64,000 nucleotides of DNA from positions 1 to 64,000 of the forward strand of contig JARVLF010000007.1 of the NCBI GenBank assembly GCA_030849465.1, read 5' to 3'. This stretch comes from Moesziomyces globuligerus (Eukaryota > Basidiomycota > Ustilaginomycetes > Ustilaginales > Ustilaginaceae). This document shows, piece by piece, positions 28,220 to 38,288 of this stretch; position 1 is the first letter of the stretch; every line of letters starts with the position of its first letter. Made by a program: the position numbers and the translations under genes. Below the pieces are notes generated by a model, which worked only from the letters and a program-made list of their open reading frames with translations, was not told the origin of the DNA and did no database searches.

Positions 28220-31200
28220 TCAAAAGAGCGAGAAGCCAAAGTCGAGCGGCTGCGTGGGGGCCGAGAAGGCAGCGGCGCCCGGATTGAGGAGCGACGAGAG
28301 CCACTCGTCCGCGTTGGAGAGGAATAGGTCCAGCGAGTCAGCCGAGGGCGTGACTGCGTTTGCGCCTTCGGCGCCGAGCATCGCCTGCATGTCATCTGCG
28401 TCCGAAGACAGCTTGGCTGCACCCGCCAGCTCCATCTCTGTCCCAAAACCTCCGTGAGCTCGGGCAGCGTAGCCATGCGCGTGTGGGTCGGAAGACGGTA
28501 TCGGTCCACCAGGGCCCGTGCTACGCGAGGATCCTACGGAGCTGCCTCCGGATCTGCTGCCTGCAAGAGGCCTGTCTTCGCCCGTGGGAGGGATTCGAGT
28601 AGCGTCATCGATGCGCACTCCGGCGCGCGCCATGTTGAGCAGCATGTTCGCCGCACTCTGCAGCTCCGTAAGCGTGATGTCTAGTCGATCCGCACATCCG
28701 CCCGGATAGCGCACCCCGAGCACCTGGAAGCCAACGCTCTGCGGATTGAGCGTCGCGACCTTGTCTTGGATGCGTTTGAGCAGCGAACGCATGACGTACA
28801 GCTCCTTCACTGCGAGATGGTCACCACGCGACTCTTGAATGTTGGCTCGGACGGTGGCGACGTATTCTTGGATGTAGGTGAGGCGCTCTTGCACCTCATC
28901 GCCATGAAGCGTCTCGCCGAACTCGAGGGCAAACAGAATGTCGCTCGCGATGATCGTGTTCATGCTGAGCAACGAGTATGCGCTGCCGTACAGATGGCAC
29001 AACATCGTCACTGGGATGCGGCGCGAGAGCAGCCGGCGACTGCGCAGATCGTTCAGCGCCAGCTCGACACAGAGCTCACGCGAATGCTTGTAACGATCGG
29101 CCGAGACCAGGTCGGTGGACTCCATCCAGAATGGCCGATGAAGCAGCGAGCGAAAGAAGAGGATCTGGTTGGTGCACAGGTGGTGGTAGAATGTCGTGGC
29201 AAAGTCCTGCTGCCTCATCGCCCCGCCCGACGGCGGCGTCGACGACGAGATGCATGGTGGCAGATCGGCAGTGAACGCGACAATGTCGCGATCGATCTCG
29301 AGGGCACGATCGTAGATCCGCGAGGTTGGCGACGAGTTGGAGCTTGCGGCAATCTCTTGAAAGAGGCGTGAGATGCGCTCAATGAAAACTCGGAAGGTGT
29401 CTCGCACGACAAGATATTGCGCGCAGGCGAGCTCGAGGCCGAAGCTCATGTAATCCTCGACCGTGGGAGGTGGTGTCGTCGAATATGGGATCTCGGTCAT
29501 CGGCCTGCCGAAGAGCACGCTCCACTCGCGATCCTGGTGGATGATGTGCGACCACAGCACGCGCCGGTGCACCGTCGCCGCGCAATTTTGTCCGAGGTGA
29601 GCACCATCAAGATGGAGCCCGAGATCAATCGCGCCACGCATGCACGACGCCACTTGCAGCCAGGTCGAGCGCGGCACGCGGCACAAGTCCAGGTAGCGGC
29701 ACAAGTTCAACGAAGCGGAGAGCGAGTCGAGCGTGTGCAAGCCGAGGCTTTCCGAAAGCGAGAGCGCCTTGCGTGCGGCGAAGAAGTAGGTGCGTGACGG
29801 GCGCGTCGGGTATGGACGCACTGCCAGGTCGAGCGTCGCGAGGCCGAAGACGGACAGGCAGAACGCCATGAGCGGCAGCATCTGCACGTCGTCCGAGATG
29901 GTGCAGCAATCGATGCACGTGTTGACGGCCTTGAGCAGCTCCGCCGGACTCGAGGGAAAGCGCGACCAATTGAAGTCGTCCAGATAGATCTGGAGCAGGC
30001 GGTGCGCCTCTGGTTTGCTCGGAAGTGACTGCTGCACTGAGCGCAACTCGTACTTTGGAATCACCAGACCGAACCCGCGGCCCAATTGGCCCGTCCACGA
30101 GAGAAGATCGGTGCCGATGCCCTCATGCCGGCGGAATGGATTCCAGCCGAGCCCATTGAGAGCAGGCTTGCCGATAAAGGCGTCGTCAGCATCGACCATG
30201 CTGCGCTGATCCGACTCGGCTCCATGAGCGCTTTGCCAGCTGCGCGCGGATGATGGTGCGATCGGCAGCACCACTCCACTCGCCGAAGGATGAATCGACG
30301 CATCTGCGAGACCTCGGTCTCCGCTGGCGGACGACGAATTACCCGTGGATGTCGTGACGGGAGCCATGTGTGGGTCATGGTGCTGTAAAGATGGCCATTG
30401 GGCTACGGTGGCGAGCTGTGCTAGAGCATCTGCTCCGGTGCTTGAAGCAAGAGCACGCGATGGACGTGCTAGTGCCAAATCCTGGGACTGCGCAGCGTCT
30501 GCCTCGTGCATGGAAGAGGAGCTGATGTCCGAAGGACTGTGCGGCCTAGGGCGCACGCGCGTTGGCGAAGGGAGCGAGGGTCGTCCTTTTGTAACAGCAT
30601 GCAGACCCGCAGGAGTGCTCGCAAGGGGCCCAGCGTCCGTGTGGGAATGCAAGTTGTAAAAGGTCTGCGAGCGGCGATGGGGGGCAATGGCGGCATTGTG
30701 CTGATAACGAGGGGGAGACATGGGGGAGGCGTGCTGCGGACGATACGATGCGTACTGATTTGAGACATCTTGGCTCATTTGCTGGAGCGGAGGAGGATGC
30801 TCTTGCGACTTGGGCTGTGACGGAAAGAGGCTGAAGGGGTGCTCAGTGGGACCGTTCTGACCAAAGGGTTGGGCTGCTTGTAGGTACGCTCCTCCTCGAC
30901 CGCTGCCAGATGCATCAAGAGAAGCATTCGGCGAGGCTGGATCGTGACCATTGTCGAGCTCGTAAGTGTCCATGTCCTCCATCTCTTCGTCGTCCGCGAG
31001 CTTCTCGTCGCCTTGAGACTGGTTTGAGGCGGCGTTGGCGAGCTTTTGGCGCATGCGGATACGGCGGGAGGGTCGATGAAGGTTGGAGGGGGGCGAGCAG
31101 AGATGCGCGATACCACGTTGCATGCACTTTTCGCAGGGAAAGGTGCGGCTACATCGCTGCTTGCGCCGTTGACATTGGAGGCAGCTGTACTGGTATCGGT

Positions 31201-31423
31201 TGCGCTTGCCGTTGTCGGTTGTGTACGGGTTGTCGCTGGTGCGACTATTATATTCGATAGCTGCGTTGCTCGTGCTGGCAAAGCTGCCGTTGGCCTCGTT
31301 GATGTTGCTGGTGCTCGTGGTGTTGCTCGTGCTGGCAAGGTTGCTGTTCGACACGCTTCTGTGCGGCGCGGATGCATCGGATGCAGCGGCCGGCTGCTTT
31401 GCGCGGGTTCGGTGAGCGCTCAT
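28220..31423 (-). CDS. Zn(II)2Cys6 transcription factor with fungal MHR domain
   Basis: 1067 residues, intronless, from ATG 31423. After an Asn/Ser/Thr-rich leader, the binuclear zinc cluster has C81-x2-C84-x6-C91-x5-C97-x2-C100-x8-C109 (YSCLQCQRRKQRCSR). It is followed by a basic stretch (RPSRRIRMRQK). Residues about 130-440 are Pro/Ser/Gln-rich and probably disordered. The middle homology region, about 455-920, holds the usual helical motifs (SKPEAHRLLQIYLDDFNW, STWLQVASCMRGAIDLGLHL and VLWSHIIHQDREWSVLFGRP, the last being the fungal-specific factor signature). It should be a nuclear regulator of a metabolic pathway. It lies about 1.1 kb downstream of an ALDH gene on the same strand, and a Leu2-like gene lies beyond that. 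Those two are its most obvious candidate targets. Confidence 0.93.
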   Translation of the reverse strand: MSAHRTRAKQPAAASDASAPHRSVSNSNLASTSNTTSTSNINEANGSFASTSNAAIEYNSRTSDNPYTTDNGKRNRYQYSCLQCQRRKQRCSRTFPCEKCMQRGIAHLCSPPSNLHRPSRRIRMRQKLANAASNQSQGDEKLADDEEMEDMDTYELDNGHDPASPNASLDASGSGRGGAYLQAAQPFGQNGPTEHPFSLFPSQPKSQEHPPPLQQMSQDVSNQYASYRPQHASPMSPPRYQHNAAIAPHRRSQTFYNLHSHTDAGPLASTPAGLHAVTKGRPSLPSPTRVRPRPHSPSDISSSSMHEADAAQSQDLALARPSRALASSTGADALAQLATVAQWPSLQHHDPHMAPVTTSTGNSSSASGDRGLADASIHPSASGVVLPIAPSSARSWQSAHGAESDQRSMVDADDAFIGKPALNGLGWNPFRRHEGIGTDLLSWTGQLGRGFGLVIPKYELRSVQQSLPSKPEAHRLLQIYLDDFNWSRFPSSPAELLKAVNTCIDCCTISDDVQMLPLMAFCLSVFGLATLDLAVRPYPTRPSRTYFFAARKALSLSESLGLHTLDSLSASLNLCRYLDLCRVPRSTWLQVASCMRGAIDLGLHLDGAHLGQNCAATVHRRVLWSHIIHQDREWSVLFGRPMTEIPYSTTPPPTVEDYMSFGLELACAQYLVVRDTFRVFIERISRLFQEIAASSNSSPTSRIYDRALEIDRDIVAFTADLPPCISSSTPPSGGAMRQQDFATTFYHHLCTNQILFFRSLLHRPFWMESTDLVSADRYKHSRELCVELALNDLRSRRLLSRRIPVTMLCHLYGSAYSLLSMNTIIASDILFALEFGETLHGDEVQERLTYIQEYVATVRANIQESRGDHLAVKELYVMRSLLKRIQDKVATLNPQSVGFQVLGVRYPGGCADRLDITLTELQSAANMLLNMARAGVRIDDATRIPPTGEDRPLAGSRSGGSSVGSSRSTGPGGPIPSSDPHAHGYAARAHGGFGTEMELAGAAKLSSDADDMQAMLGAEGANAVTPSADSLDLFLSNADEWLSSLLNPGAAAFSAPTQPLDFGFSLF

Positions 31424-32555
31424 TTCGCGCCCTTGTACTTATGCGACGAGGTGGTGGTAGGGGGCATGGCACCCACTCCTGTGTGGCGCTTAAGTGGCAA
31501 GAGTTGTCGGCGATGAGCGAGACGCCCGATGAGGGGTGGGATTAGGATGGTGGAAGTGCAATCGAGTCCAGATGAGCGTCGGACGGGGTGGAAATGGCTG
31601 GGCTTGGGCGGGGCGGGGTACGCGAGATGGGCCTATCTCCGAAATTGCAGGGTCTCTTTAGCCCGAAGCAAAAATAGCGTCGACTCCGTCTCCCGCTCGG
31701 TCTTTGCTTTCACGCTGTGCATTTCACCAGACGCTCGCTGTTCAGGCAACAGATACGTTCCCATAGGACCAAGCGAAGTCGAGCGACGTGAGCCTATGCA
31801 GGCGAGCGTGCGACATGAGAACATTCCTGCGGCAGCACGTGAGCGACACTCGAGTCGAATCTGCCTTCCGTTTCCACGAAGTAGGGTGGGTCAGCACCAC
31901 CGGGTGACGCTTGCTCTTGCTCTTGCAAGATAAGGTTGCCAGTGCATGATTTGGCTCGGCGAATGAGCCAGGTGTGAAAGTTAAAGCGAGACTCGCAACG
32001 TCGGTGTCCATCGACTGTAGGAAGGCTACGACCCTGCGGCACTGATTCCGACAGCCACTTCATTCACCAGGTGAACTGCGCACTGCCTCTCCGACACAAA
32101 GTCTGGGCTTCACTCCATTGAATGTTGCGCGAACAGCCAATGAGTGTGATATCGTCGAGATGGAGAGCAAATCGACGCCTGACCAGGCTCTCAGATGCTA
32201 AGTGCATCCATGGCCGCGATCATGTGTGCATCACTGCATAATCGAGGGTCGGTTTGCGTCACAAGCATAGCCACAGTGTTAGGGAAATCGGTCCCACCGA
32301 ATCGATGAGGCGAGCAAGGATTGGAAGATATCGGACCAGTCCGCGAGGTCGAGCATGTCGCATCATGACCAAGTGTCCGCTTCATCTTGCGTCTAGAGGC
32401 TGAGCTTGCTTGGCCGTAGCGAGCGAGCTGGTCATGCGACAGAAGCCGGGACGAAGAGTGAGGAGAAGCAAAACAAGATTCCAATGGACTTTCCGTCGAT
32501 CTGGTGCTGAAGTGAAAGAGGGGGGATGGCGCCGGTAGCGCTGGACGCGCTGGCT
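31424..32555. promoter_or_regulatory. Intergenic 1.1 kb upstream of the Zn2Cys6 gene
   Basis: Promoter and leader of the regulator at the left end, and the 3' flank of the ALDH gene at the right. No supported gene. The overlapping short frames are not conserved-looking. Confidence 0.4.
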
Positions 32556-34153
32556 CTAGGCTATCGACATGGTGGCCGACTTTTCGATCATGTATTCTTT
32601 CAGGCCGGAACCGATACCGGCCTCCTTACCGAAGCCAGACTGATCGACACCGCCAAAGGGAATCTCGGCAGCAGTGGTGCTGCCGCCAACGTTGAGCCCA
32701 ACGTTGCCTGCTTTGAGCTGCTCGAACATGCGCCACAGACGCGCGGCGTCCTTGGTAAACACATACGAGGTGAGTCCCATGTCGGTGTCATTGGCGAGCT
32801 GAACGGCCTCCTGCTCGGTGCGGAAGGTGGCGACGTTGATCAAGGGTCCGAACGACTCTTCTTGGAAGACGAGCATGTCTTTGGTGCATCCGGCGATGAG
32901 CGTGGGCGCGACGAAGTAGCCTGCGTTGGGAACGCACGCCTTGGAGACATGGATGGTAGCGCCCTTGGCTCGCGCATCCTCGATGTGCTCGCGTGCCTTT
33001 TGCTGGCTGCGTTCGGTCTGCAGCGGGCCAAGCGTGGTGGTGGTTTCGGAACCATGGCCGAGCTTGACCTGATCAAGCTTTTCGGCGATGCTCTTGAGCA
33101 CACGATCCACCACCGACTCGTGCACAAACGCGCGCTGCGCCGAGATGCATGTCTGACCGGCGTGCCTCAGCTTGTTGGCTGCCAGGGCGGCGGCCGCGGC
33201 GTCCACGTCGGCGTCTTCAAATATAAGATAGGCACCCAGGCCGCCGAGCTCGAGCGTCAGCTTCTTGAGCGAAGGCGCACACTGCTGCATCAGCAGCCTG
33301 CCGACGCGCGTGCTGCCAGTGAAGGAGAGCTTCTTGATACGAGCGTCGGAGCACAACGCCTGTCCGATGGCAGGCGTGTTGCGGTAGGACGCCAAGACGA
33401 TGTTGACCGAGCCCGAGGGGAAACCGGCGCGATGCAACAGGTTGGCGATGGCCAGCGTCGAGAGGGGCGTCTCGGGCGAAGGTTTGGCCACGATGGTGCA
33501 GCCGGCGGCGAGCGCGCTCACGGCTTTGCGGATGAAGAGCGCAACGGGGAAGTTCCAGGGCGTCAGGATCGCGACGGGACCGACGGGCTGAAGCACGGTG
33601 AGAAAGCGGAGCGAAGGGTTGGTGGCGCTCTTGACCACCTGCCCCTGCACGCGTTCGGTCTCTCCGACGAACCACCAGCTGAAGGTGAGAGCGTACTGCA
33701 CCTCGATGCGTGCCTCCTCCAGCGGCTTGCCCGTCTCGTAGACGAGGATCCAGGCAAGATCCTCAAGGTTCTCTCGGACGAGCCGATCAAAGTTGAGCAG
33801 CAGATTTGCGCGTTCCCTGGCCGGCAAAGACGAGTAGGAAGGAAAGGCGTCGGTGGCTGCCTGGATCGCACGGTCTACGTCCTTGAGGTTGGAGGCCCTC
33901 ATGTTGCAGATCGGCATTCCCGAGCCCGGATCTGCCGGTGCAGCGTAGCGAGTGTCAGCATTGCTATGTCAGCTGCAGGTCTGCGAGTCGCAACGTCCTC
34001 GGCCTGCATGTCTTGATTGGCGAGCATGCAGGCGCAGGTCACAAACTCACCCATCACATCGAAAGACTCGTTGTCCGAAGCCTCGTGGCTTCCGGGAGCC
34101 TTGAGGAAGTCCGATGCGTCGAGCAAGGAGAGGTCTTTAAGCCGGGTGTTCAT
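32556..34153 (-). CDS. Aldehyde dehydrogenase, succinate-semialdehyde dehydrogenase-like
   Basis: Two exons (34051-34153 and 32556-33931) join in phase across a 119-base GTGAGT...CGGCAG intron. They restore the N-terminal FDVMDPGSGMPICNMRASN typical of this family, giving 492 residues from ATG 34153. Landmarks are PWNFPVALFIRKAVSALAAG, ELGGLGAYLIFEDADVDAA, and GQTCISAQR with catalytic Cys296, then PFGGVDQSGFGKE. There is no presequence, so a cytosolic enzyme is likely. It differs from the mitochondrial SSADH in this window: it has Cys-Ile-Ser instead of Cys-Ile-Cys, and Gly-Leu-Gly instead of Gly-Asn-Ala after ELG. Its substrate may therefore differ. It is divergent from the Leu2-like gene and upstream of a Zn2Cys6 regulator. 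Confidence 0.9.
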
Positions 34154-35351
34154 GCTTGCTATTTGGCTTTTTCGCAGCAGCGAGACTGGCGATGTGGTAG
34201 GAGCAAGACGTTGGAGCAAACTTTGGAGTTGAGGCTAATGAGCTTGACCGCTGCCAAGACGGGCGAAGTGCCAACGATCCGTCGATCAGATTGATAGGGA
34301 GATGCGGTCAGGCAGACGGAAGAACAGGCGAGCGATCGACAGGAGAGCGGGGAAGACGCGGCTGCCTCGATCTCTGTTAAGTATACGGATTGGCGTCGGG
34401 TGGTGCTGGGTAGGATCTTAGGGCAGTGGGGACGGCTCTTCTGCTCGATGCGGTTGACGACTTGCTCGAGCGCTTGTAGCAGGCCGTACCTTTGGTGCTT
34501 CGTCGCTCGACACCGGAGTGAAGCAAAGCAGCGAGCCGGGAGTGGGAAGCCAGCGAAGGGAGGAGACGCGGGGATGAGGAGCTCGTGAGCTGTGTCCTTG
34601 TGAGTCGAGCTTGGTTGCGAAGGGTCCGGCGCTTTGGCATGGCCACGTCGCCGCCTCGGCGAATTGCCCGGATCTAACTCCGCGTACGGTATCTCACATC
34701 TGCATCCCCATCAGTCATCTGTGAGTGTGACTTGGGGGAAAAATCCCATCAAAGCTCCCCCTGTTCTTTGGCACTGACGGCTCGTGCCTCGTGCCTCGAC
34801 GGGACATCCGACCAGGCCAGACAACTCGAGCCAGCGCCTCTCCCTGCGATCACTCGTGCTTTCCCAGCGCCACAGTCGCGACGGTTTGGGCTGCGACCTC
34901 CGACGGACGACGGAGGGCAAAGCTGGCTTGCTGGTTCCTGGCAGACGAATCGGCACCCCCGCGGCGACTGCAGCATGGTGCTGGGCTCCAAGCCCGCGCG
35001 GGCTCGCGCTCCGCACTTTGCCTGTGGGGTTTATCGCCAATCTATGGGCCCTCGGCTTTTCGTTTCGGAGTTGTGGCCGCGTCTGGTTGGTTCCTGTGAC
35101 CCTTGCGGGGAAAGGGATCTAAAGCCGACATCGCGCTCCACTCACCTGGAGAGAAGCAATCACAACTCCGAGTGCCCATCCGATCAAGGGTCCAACGCCC
35201 CTCGGTCCTGCGTACTTCAGCGACACCTTCTGCTCCGTCAGCGTCACCTTCTACTTCTCTTTCTTATGTCTCTTCAGCCCTAGGGCACTGAAGAATCTTT
35301 CAGAATACCGTCCGTACATCCTCACTTCTGTCCATCCCGCCCTCCCTCAAG
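34154..35351. promoter_or_regulatory. 1.2 kb divergent promoter, ALDH / Leu2-like gene
   Basis: The gap between two divergently transcribed dehydrogenase genes, long enough to hold shared regulatory sites. It contains several CGG/CCG triplets, the half-site of many Zn2Cys6 factors. I did not find a well-spaced pair that I could defend in GC-rich DNA. Confidence 0.4.
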
Positions 35352-36697
35352 ATGATGCCGAGCAAGTCAACGCCGGGCGCCGCCAAGGAGTTCAAGATCA
35401 TGGTACTCCAGGGCGATCATATCGGCCCTGAGATCATGGCCGAAGTGCTGCCGCTTTTCGACCTCATCAAGTCCCACTTTGCCCTCAAAATCGAGACTGT
35501 CGAACGCCTTATTGGAGGCTCCTGTTTGGATCGTCACGACTGCCCTATCCAAGACAGCACGCTGGCCGAAGCGTCCACTTGCCACGCCGTTCTCCTTGGC
35601 AGTGTGGGCGGTCCCAAATGGGATGTGGGCGACTCCACCCGTCGTCCAGAGACGGGCATCCTGCGCATGCGCAAGCATCTCAACCTTTACGCCAACGTCC
35701 GCCCCGCCAGGATCGTCGCTGAGCGCCAACTTCAGCTCAGTTCGCTCAAGGACCATGTCGTCCGTGGTGTCAACATCATCACTTTGCGCGAGAACGCAGG
35801 TGGCATCTATTTTGGACGCAAGCAAGAGCCTGACTCGCAGGCGATGGTAGGTGAGTGAGCCTGACCCCTTCCGTTCCGTTACGAATCGCCTCACACGTGC
35901 ATCGCTGACAATGCCTACCTTCCCTGCTGCCAGCTTCGGACCTCTGCGAATACACGCGAGAGGAGGTGGTGCGACTCACAAGAGTCGCAGCTGCTTTGTC
36001 GATGGCCAATGGCAATGATCCTCTCCCCATCATCTCGGTCGACAAGGCCAACGTCATGGCATCGTCCCGCCTATGGCGCCAGGTCGTCACAGAGACAATT
36101 CGCGATGAGTACCCGCAGCTTGCCGACAAGCTGAGCCACCACCTCGTCGATTCCGCTGCCATGGTCCTGGCTCGCGATCCGCGCAAGCTCAACGGCGTAG
36201 TCATCACCGAGAACGTGAGTAGACGCCATCTTGCCTCCTCGCCCGTACAATGTGGCTCTGAACAACCGCTGACGCTGCCCATCATCGTGCCTGCATTCCC
36301 GGTCTCGTCGCTGCTCTAGCTCTTCGGAGATATCCTCAGTGATTTGGCCTCAGTCATTCCGGGATCCCTCGGCTTGCTCGGCTCGGCCGAGATCGATGCG
36401 CCGCCTATGCTTTCATCCTCAGGACGACTGCCGGTGGGCGTCTACCAGCCCGTCTCGGGATCAGCGCCCGACATTGCTGGCAAGGGCCTCGCCAACCCGA
36501 TCGGCATGTTCGAGTCATTCGGGCTCATGTGTCGCTGGTCCCTCGGCCTTCCAGAGATGGCCGATGCCATCGATGCCGCCATCAAGCGTAGTCTCGAGTC
36601 GGGCGAGTGCACGCGCGACGTCGGCGGCGACCTGTCCACCCAAGAGGCAGGCAGGCAGATGCGAAAGTGGATCCAAGAATCGCTGTCATCCGCCTAG
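35352..36697 (+). CDS. 3-isopropylmalate dehydrogenase family protein (Leu2-like paralog)
   Basis: Three exons (35352-35850, 35934-36214, 36320-36697) with GTGAGT donors and CAG/TAG acceptors, phases consistent, 385 residues. Beta-decarboxylating dehydrogenase motifs are clear: [35 protein letters not shown] (substrate-binding Arg), [25 protein letters not shown] with Lys204, and FGDILSD with metal ligands Asp264 and Asp268. Three normally conserved positions are changed. ISDEAS reads LSDLAS (Leu269). YEP-HGSAPD, which lines the NAD+ adenine pocket, reads [10 protein letters not shown] (Gln303, Ser306). Either this is a divergent paralog with another cofactor or substrate, or the lineage's only Leu2 has drifted. 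I favour a paralog. Confidence 0.85.
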
Positions 36698-36970
36698 ATT
36701 GCATCTCCCCTGGTCGTGAGGATTGCCGGACCAAGAAATGCCAATGTAGACTTCCATCCATGCCCTACCTAGCCCTCCAGAATCGCCGCTCGAGATGGTC
36801 GCTGCCAGATCGTGTGCACGCACTCGCGCAATCGTCGTGATCGTCTACATGCCGGTGAAGAGACGGTCGAATGCGGATGTTAGGATACGAAACAGTCGAA
36901 TTGGATGAGCACGCGACAAGGTGCACAGCTGAAGTCTAGATCGGGATGGTCGACCGACGCCATAACCAGC

Positions 36971-37736
36971 CTATCCGAACACAGGGTTCTTCTTCTCGTG
37001 GACCTGAGCCTGTCCTTCTGGCGATCCTGGAATGCTCTTGGCCAGTTTCTGTGCGAATCGATCAAGGGCATAGCGAGCATCGGGTAGTATGACAAGTGCA
37101 GCAAAAATGTCAGCAGGCGTCCTTCCGTGTACGCAAAGGAGCCGCAGGGGCGATCGACCCTCAGGATACGTACGAGCTTGTCGAAGACGCACTGGTTGAG
37201 CGTCTTTTCTGGCTTCCTGCATCGGTAGAACTCCTGGTTGTGCTGCTCGAGACATTGGTAGTGAGCCTCCCACTCCTTGCCACAGCTATCACTGAGCTTC
37301 TTGATCCTGTTGCCCATAGAGCAGAAACATCACGTGGGACGCAAAGGAGGATGTGTCAGAGTTCCGTCTTCGGCATCACCGTCTCCGTGTTGCTTTGGGC
37401 ATCGCTTCTGCGTTGCATGCTTCGCACTCGGGCAAGATGAGCGTGGCTTACGGCGCCATGGACAGAGCATGAGCGCGACTGGTTGACTTACAGGTCACGC
37501 GCACATCGGGTCACGCGACGGCCCTCCTTGAGGCAGTGGGCGGGGTCGCGGTTCTCGTTTTTGCATAGCATGAAGTCCTCGTTGACATCCTTGCAGTGCG
37601 AGCCGATGAAGAAGCTGGCCGACTTGAGCGGTGCCGATGTCACACCGAGCTCCTCGATGTGTGGCTGGCTCGCCGGCATCGGAGCCGGGTCGATGTAGGG
37701 TTTCCCTGAGAACTTAGCATCGCGGTGTGTGGCCAT
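36971..37736 (-). CDS. NDUFA8: Complex I accessory subunit NDUFA8 (quadruple CX9C)
   Basis: An intermembrane-space subunit of NADH:ubiquinone oxidoreductase imported by the Mia40 disulfide relay. Three exons (37492-37736, 37174-37306, 36971-37048) join in phase through GTAAGT and GTACGT donors, giving 151 residues from ATG 37736. All four CX9C pairs are visible. HCKDVNEDFMLC and HCLKEGRRVTRC are in exon 1. SCGKEWEAHYQC and RCRKPEKTLNQC are in exon 2. The C-terminus from exon 3 (KLAKSIPGSPEGQAQVHEKK) matches fungal orthologs. The exon 2 acceptor (GCAACAG) overlaps an in-frame ATG that would otherwise look like a start. Confidence 0.92.
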
Positions 37737-38288
37737 TTTGGACGTGAACGATTCGGACGCTGTGGAAGCGGCTTGAATCCCGGTCAATGGAAGCGTAGAG
37801 CACCGATGCGCGAGGCGATGTCAGGCGGCAGCTCGATGGCAGAGACGAACGGGCAGGTCGGATGATGGTGTGGGGGATCAAGAAGCCCGATGAAGACCAG
37901 AGCAGGCGCGAAGCTCTGGTTCATTCAAGATTCCGATCACGGGCCAATCAAGGCAGAGCCAATTCGGATCCGAGCTACGTTGTGTAAGTATACAGACGGT
38001 GTAACATCTTATTATTGTGCGTTTCCTGGGATGCAGAGGACCCTTGCTTCCGGGTCTCGGATGGTGTTGGAGAGAAAAAAAAGCATCGAGGTGGAGCTCA
38101 AAAGCGTTGCAGCTCAAACGCGAAGAAAGTTGCCTCGGTTTCAAGGGACATCACCTCCATCTTCACCCTCTACATCTAGACCGTCCCCGAGCCCACGCTG
38201 CTCCTTCGTTCCACGCTACGAGCAGGCTTCACGATAGCTCCTCCGTCGAACCTGGACACGGGCGCGCTTGCAAGACTCTGCGCGAGCC
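37737..38288. promoter_or_regulatory. Divergent promoter, NDUFA8 / PPR protein
   Basis: A 552-base gap between two genes for mitochondrial proteins transcribed in opposite directions. No additional gene. An A-rich tract (GAGAAAAAAAAGC) is at about 38070-38083. Confidence 0.4.

Noticed and set aside
32526..34016. 496-codon plus-strand frame over the second ALDH gene
   Set aside because: Shadow of the minus-strand ALDH, which carries all catalytic motifs and a phase-consistent intron.
34154..35351. CGG-type palindromic sites for the Zn2Cys6 factor in the ALDH/Leu2-like promoter
   Set aside because: CGG and CCG triplets are too common in GC-rich DNA; no pair with convincing spacing or repetition stood out.
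37307..37317. ATG at the front of the second NDUFA8 exon as a separate gene start (MGNRIKKLSDSC)
   Set aside because: The third and fourth CX9C pairs follow it, while the first two are in the upstream exon. Phase and splice sites join them into one NDUFA8.
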